DNA from: Hydrogenophaga palleronii NBRC 102513
GTDB lineage: Bacteria; Pseudomonadota; Gammaproteobacteria; Burkholderiales; Burkholderiaceae_C
Direction of reading: 5' to 3'
Assembly: GCF_001571225.1 (NCBI RefSeq)
Contig: NZ_BCTJ01000018.1
Span: 32,280-96,279 of the forward strand
DNA: 64,000 nucleotides
The notes beneath the pieces were generated by a model, which had not been told where the DNA came from, ran no database searches, and saw only the letters and a program-made list of their open reading frames with translations. Both the position numbers and the translations under genes were made by a program. Shown here piece by piece: positions 60,150-64,000 of this stretch; position 1 is the first letter of the stretch; each line of letters begins with the position of its first letter.

Positions 60150-62297
60150 ATGCGAGACACCTACAACAACGACGAAGACGATCCTTTCCGAGAACATCCA
60201 TCCGGTCCAATGCTGCCGTGGGAACTCGATCCTTGGGACATGCCGCCGGAGGCAGGAGACAACATGAACAGCGAGACACTGAGCCACGGCATCGGCCGGC
60301 CCGCGACGGCCTCGCCAGGCAACGAAGCCCTTGCCAGCCTGATCCACCTGTCGCACGAACGCTCGCGTTCGCACGGTCTGGAGCGCGCTGACGAACCCGA
60401 CTTCACCAGCCCCGGTCGCGGCGTGCTCAAAGACGCGCTGGACGAAAGCCAGTTTCTCTTTCAACACGCCGCACCGGTGATGGAGACGCTGTACAGCCAG
60501 ATCGTCAACACCCACAGCATGGTCTTGTTGACCTCGGCCTCGGGCCTGGTGCTGCACACGCTGGGCGACACCGACTTCCTGGAAAAAGCCCAACGCGTTG
60601 CGCTGCAGCCCGGCGCGGACTGGTCCGAGAGCAGAAAAGGCACCAATGCCATCGGCACCGCCCTGACCGAAGCCGAAGCGCTCACGGTGCACGGCGAACA
60701 GCACTTCCTGGAAGCCACGCAGTTCCTCGCCTGCTCCTGCGCGCCGATCTACGACCCGTATGGCCAGGTGATCGGTGCGCTCGACGTCTCGGGCGACCAC
60801 CGCAGTTACCACCAGCACACGCTGGCGCTGGTGCGCATGTCGGCGCAGATGATCGAGAACCACATGTTCGCCGACATCTTTCCGAAGGCGATCCGGCTGC
60901 ATTTCCACACGCGCGCCGAATTCATGGGCACGCTGGTGCAGGGCATTGCGGTGTTCTCGCCCGACGGGCGTTTCGTCTCGGCCAACCGCAGCGCGCAGTT
61001 CCAGCTCGGCCTGCCGTTCAGCGCGCTCAAGGCACACACTTTCTCGTCCCTGTTCGGCCTGCCGGTGTCGGCATTGATCGACCTGTTCCGCGGCGCTTCG
61101 GCGCCGGCGCAGCAGCTGTGCATGCACAACGGCGTCACCGTCTGGTGCCAGGCCAAGTTCCGCTCGGCCGAACAGTGGGCGGCCCCCGCGGCCACGGCCA
61201 AGGCCGCACCCGCCGAAGCGCCGGTGGCGGCTCGCGCGGTGGCGCGCAAGCCCAACTTCTCTTCGTTGCAGTACCTCGACACCGGAGACCCGCAGATCTC
61301 GTCGGTGATCAACAAGCTGCGCATGGTCTCGGGGCGCGACATTCCGATCATGGTGCTGGGCGAAACCGGCACCGGCAAGGACCTGCTGGCACAGGCTATC
61401 CACGCCGATTCGTTGCGCAGCGGCGGGCCCTTCGTGTCGGTGAACTGCGCCTCCATTCCGGACACGTTGATCGAAGCCGAGCTGTTCGGCTACGAAGAAG
61501 GCGCCTTCACCGGCGCGCGCAAACGCGGCTCGCTCGGCAAGATCCTGCAGGCCGATGGCGGCACGCTGTTCCTGGACGAAATCGGCGACATGCCCAAGCA
61601 CCTGCAGGCGCGCCTGCTGCGCGTGCTGCAGGAACGCAAGGTCAGCCCGCTGGGCGCGGGCAAGGAGATTCCGGTGGACGTGGCCATCATCAGCGCCACA
61701 CACAAGAACCCCAAGGCCATGATCGCCGACGGCGCTTTCCGCGAAGACCTGTACTACCGCCTCAACGGCCTGGTGGTGAAGCTGCCGGCGCTGCGCGAGC
61801 GCACCGACTTCGAGTTCGTGGTGCGCAAGATCCTCAAGTCGCTGTGCGAGAACGGCGAACACGTCGGCATCTCGCCCGAGGTGCTGGCCATGTTCAAGCG
61901 CTACAACTGGCCGGGCAACCTGCGCCAGTTGCACAACCTGCTGCGCACCGCCGTCGTGATGGTGGGCTGCGAGGGCCAGATCGAGCGCCTGCACCTGCCG
62001 GACGACTTCCTGGAGGAACTCGACACCGGTGTGCCCGGCACCGAGGCCGCTGCCCTGGCGCTGGCCGCCGCCGCGCCCCTGCTGGAGCCGACCAGTTCGG
62101 CGCCTGCCGAGCCCTTCTCACCGGCCGTGCCCGAAGAGCCCGAGAGCCAGCGCCTGCAGGACGTGGCGCTGACCGCCATGGCGCAGGCGCTGCGCCAGCA
62201 CAACGGCAATGTGTCGGCCGCGGCCAAGGCGCTGGGCATCTCGCGCAACACCATCTACCGCAAGAAACACGCGCTACCGCCCGGGCTGATCGACTGA
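60150..62297 (+). CDS. Sigma-54-dependent activator (AcoR-like: GAF, AAA+, Fis)
   Basis: A 715-residue regulator. GAF-like sensor (about 75-230, SRKGTNAIGTALTEAEALTV), PAS-like region (about 255-300), AAA+ domain with Walker A GETGTGKD (near 404) and GYEEGAFTGARKRG (near 446) for sigma-54 contact, and Walker [14 protein letters not shown]-terminal Fis HTH follows (AAKALGISRNTIYRKKH). The ATG at 60264 with AGGAG is an alternative start. It resembles regulators of alcohol and acetoin oxidation and is divergent from pedF, its probable target. The end overlaps the convergent metallohydrolase gene by 24 bases. Confidence 0.92.
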   Translation: MRDTYNNDEDDPFREHPSGPMLPWELDPWDMPPEAGDNMNSETLSHGIGRPATASPGNEALASLIHLSHERSRSHGLERADEPDFTSPGRGVLKDALDESQFLFQHAAPVMETLYSQIVNTHSMVLLTSASGLVLHTLGDTDFLEKAQRVALQPGADWSESRKGTNAIGTALTEAEALTVHGEQHFLEATQFLACSCAPIYDPYGQVIGALDVSGDHRSYHQHTLALVRMSAQMIENHMFADIFPKAIRLHFHTRAEFMGTLVQGIAVFSPDGRFVSANRSAQFQLGLPFSALKAHTFSSLFGLPVSALIDLFRGASAPAQQLCMHNGVTVWCQAKFRSAEQWAAPAATAKAAPAEAPVAARAVARKPNFSSLQYLDTGDPQISSVINKLRMVSGRDIPIMVLGETGTGKDLLAQAIHADSLRSGGPFVSVNCASIPDTLIEAELFGYEEGAFTGARKRGSLGKILQADGGTLFLDEIGDMPKHLQARLLRVLQERKVSPLGAGKEIPVDVAIISATHKNPKAMIADGAFREDLYYRLNGLVVKLPALRERTDFEFVVRKILKSLCENGEHVGISPEVLAMFKRYNWPGNLRQLHNLLRTAVVMVGCEGQIERLHLPDDFLEELDTGVPGTEAAALALAAAAPLLEPTSSAPAEPFSPAVPEEPESQRLQDVALTAMAQALRQHNGNVSAAAKALGISRNTIYRKKHALPPGLID

Positions 62298-63344
62298 AGA
62301 CGCGGACGGTGGCGATGGCGGAGGTGGTGGAGACAGCCACACCGCCTCCAGCTCGCGCCAGGCGCGTTGCACATTGAAGCCGTGGCGTTCGGCATAACCG
62401 GTCCAGCCCGCGTAGGCCGGCAGCGGGACCACATCACGATCCTGCGGCAGCCGGCCTTCGTCCATCGCCTGCAGCACGCCGGCGCGCAAATCGCGCAGGT
62501 AAGCCAACGTCTGCGCCAGCGCAGCGGGTGGCACGCCACCCTCCCCTGCGCGTGACCAGCTGGCGCCGATCAGCTCGCGCACCGGCAAGGCTTGCAAGCG
62601 CTGCAGCGCCGCCAGCCAGGCGTCCACATGCCCTTGCGCGAGTTCGGGCACGCGTTCGCCGTAGACCAGGCCACCGGCCCACAACACGCCGTGCGCGGCG
62701 TCCCACAACACCAGGTCGCCCTCGGTGTGGCCCTGCTCCACCGCCAGCACGCGCAGCGCGCGCCGGCCCACGCGCAACACGCTGCCGGGCGCCAGCACAT
62801 GGTCAGGCAAGACGATGGTGGTGCCGGCCATCTGCGCCTCACCAACCCGCGCCGTCAGGCTCGCCAGGCAGGCCGGGCAACGCTGGCGCATGGCCTCGCC
62901 GGTGGCGGCGCTGGCGCCGATGCGCAATGAACCCGCGACCTGAGCGGCACCGAAGGCCGCATTGGCCAGCACGTTCTCGGCGTGCGCATGGGTGTTGACG
63001 ACCCACACCACACGCGCGCCAAAACGGCATTGCAACGAGCGCTGCAGGCGCTCGCCATGGCGCCGGCTCGGGCCGGGATCCACCAGCAAAGCCTCCCCGC
63101 CATCCACCACCGCCGTGACCGGCGCCACGTGGCCGCCGTTGTCGGCGGATATCTCGCCCGGCCGCTCGGGCAACCAGGCCCAGACCGAGGGCGCCACGGC
63201 CTGCCAGGGCAAGGAATCGGCCGCACCACAGCCCGGCTGCAGCGCCGGTTCTGCCGCCGCCGCATGGCCCGCCAGCAGCAGGCCACACAACCCCGCCAGC
63301 GCGCGCAACACCGTGGCACCGATCTTGCCTGACAAGGCCCGCAA
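62274..63344 (-). CDS. Quinoprotein relay system MBL-fold metallohydrolase
   Basis: A metallo-beta-lactamase-fold protein with a signal peptide (VLRALAGLCGLLLAGHAAAA). The start is uncertain: TTG at 63344 (356 residues) or GTG at 63311. The mature part shows VWAWLPERPGEISADNGGH, VWVVNTHAHAENVLANAAFG, and GHTEGDLVLWDAAHGVLWAGG. The usual HxHxDH metal motif reads HAHAEN here, so two ligand positions differ. The family (quinoprotein relay system zinc metallohydrolase) accompanies PQQ-dependent alcohol dehydrogenases. The gene is divergent from cytochrome b561. Confidence 0.82.
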   Translation of the reverse strand: MRALSGKIGATVLRALAGLCGLLLAGHAAAAEPALQPGCGAADSLPWQAVAPSVWAWLPERPGEISADNGGHVAPVTAVVDGGEALLVDPGPSRRHGERLQRSLQCRFGARVVWVVNTHAHAENVLANAAFGAAQVAGSLRIGASAATGEAMRQRCPACLASLTARVGEAQMAGTTIVLPDHVLAPGSVLRVGRRALRVLAVEQGHTEGDLVLWDAAHGVLWAGGLVYGERVPELAQGHVDAWLAALQRLQALPVRELIGASWSRAGEGGVPPAALAQTLAYLRDLRAGVLQAMDEGRLPQDRDVVPLPAYAGWTGYAERHGFNVQRAWRELEAVWLSPPPPPSPPSASSVDQPGR

Positions 63345-63371
63345 CGCCCCCCGAACACAGGAGACAAGACC

Positions 63372-63899
63372 ATGGCCCCCGCGACCCGTTACGACCGTTT
63401 TTCCGTGCTGCTGCACTGGCTCATGGCCGCCCTGCTGCTGGCACAACTGGGCCTGGGCCTGTGGATGGTGGATCTGCCCAAGGACAACAGCGGCGTGCGC
63501 GCGGGCTGGTTCAACGTGCACAAGTCCACGGGCATGTTGCTCGGCCTGCTGATCCTGGTCCGCCTGGGCTGGGCCTGGCTGCGCCCGCGCATCGCACCGC
63601 TCGCACTCTCGCCGGTGAAGCAACGCCTGGCGGCCTGGAACCACCGCCTGCTCTACCTGCTGATGCTGGTGGCGCCGCTCTCCGGTTTTCTCGGCTCGGT
63701 GTTCTCGCAGTACCCGATCCGCTTCTTCGGCGCCCGCCTGCCACGCCTGGCCGCACCCTGGGACATGGCCAAGGAAGTGTTGAGCGTGGTCCACCTGTGG
63801 GCGGTCTACAGCCTGCTGCTGCTGATCGCCGTGCACCTGCTGGCCTTCGTGCATCACCAGTTCATCCTCAAGGACCAGTTGATCCGGCGCATGCGCTGA
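63372..63899 (+). CDS. Cytochrome b561
   Basis: A 175-residue membrane protein with four hydrophobic segments. Haem histidines are visible in VLLHWLMAALL, NVHKSTGMLLG, VVHLWAVYSLLLLIAVHLL. It is a prokaryotic cytochrome b561 that can pass electrons to or from quinone. The start has CAGGAG seven bases upstream. Next to pedF and the MBL protein, it is likely part of the electron path of a PQQ alcohol dehydrogenase. The last 100 bases of the window hold no gene I can call. Confidence 0.92.
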   Translation: MAPATRYDRFSVLLHWLMAALLLAQLGLGLWMVDLPKDNSGVRAGWFNVHKSTGMLLGLLILVRLGWAWLRPRIAPLALSPVKQRLAAWNHRLLYLLMLVAPLSGFLGSVFSQYPIRFFGARLPRLAAPWDMAKEVLSVVHLWAVYSLLLLIAVHLLAFVHHQFILKDQLIRRMR

Positions 63900-64000
63900 A
63901 GGGCTGTACCCATGCGCACACGGTTCTTCCACCGAACCGGAGCGCAACACGCAACGAAAGAGACAACCCTGACCAGGGGCATCAAGGGTCCGGCTACGCC

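Overview
The window is a high-GC chromosomal segment of a betaproteobacterium, most likely family Comamonadaceae (Hydrogenophaga/Acidovorax-like). The evidence is the gyrA-serC-pheA-tyrA-aroA/cmk-rpsA-ihfB-lapA-lapB gene order with a fused AroA-Cmk protein, the glnA/ntrBC arrangement, a tmRNA tag reading ANDERFALAA, and intergenic palindromic repeats built around a CCCCCTCAAGGGGG core. Species assignment is inference.

Layout. (1) 1-8.7 kb: nitrogen control (ntrC partial, ntrB, a DUF4124 protein, and glnA behind a sigma-54 promoter with two NtrC sites), a CinA-N/MoaB-like protein, an EI24 membrane protein, an alpha/beta hydrolase, a DUF2726 protein and rsuA. (2) about 8.87-25.65 kb: an integrated genomic island of about 16.8 kb lodged at the 3' end of ssrA (tmRNA). 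It carries a P4-type tyrosine integrase, an AlpA-like regulator, a winged-helix protein coupled to a very large RecD-like helicase with a nuclease-like tail, and one minus-strand operon RHH regulator-hsdR-hsdM-hsdS-ATPase-HNH. In that operon a Septu-like (PtuA/PtuB-like) ATPase plus HNH pair is translationally coupled to the end of a type I restriction-modification system. The island separated ssrA from what looks like its original terminator (now at 8.83 kb) and supplies a replacement one. (3) 25.6-28.1 kb: ssrA, gph, ubiG and an OmpA-family protein. (4) 28.4-40 kb: the gyrA to lapB housekeeping supercluster, covering aromatic amino acid synthesis, translation, IHF and LPS assembly control.

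(5) 40.1-47.5 kb: an ATP-dependent 5-oxoprolinase/hydantoinase containing an in-frame repeat insertion, a MarR-like regulator, and a divergent TRAP transporter operon; together they look like uptake and opening of a cyclic amide or organic acid. (6) 47.6-49.6 kb: rdgC, crcB and a secreted hypothetical protein. (7) 49.7-59.2 kb: a molybdenum hydroxylase cluster (coxS-coxL-coxM-coxD-coxE-coxG-xdhC-mocA plus a GAF/Fis regulator). CoxL has the form II loop AYRGAGR, so the substrate may not be CO. (8) 59.3-64 kb: part of a PQQ-dependent alcohol oxidation locus (cytochrome c PedF with a sigma-54 promoter, a sigma-54 activator, a quinoprotein-relay metallo-beta-lactamase-fold protein and cytochrome b561). 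The dehydrogenase itself probably lies beyond the right edge.

The strongest candidates for new biology are the RM-Septu-like operon with its RHH regulator and operator-like dyad, the RecD-like helicase/nuclease cassette, and the structure of the island ends. All assignments come from reading motifs and gene order; no database search was run.
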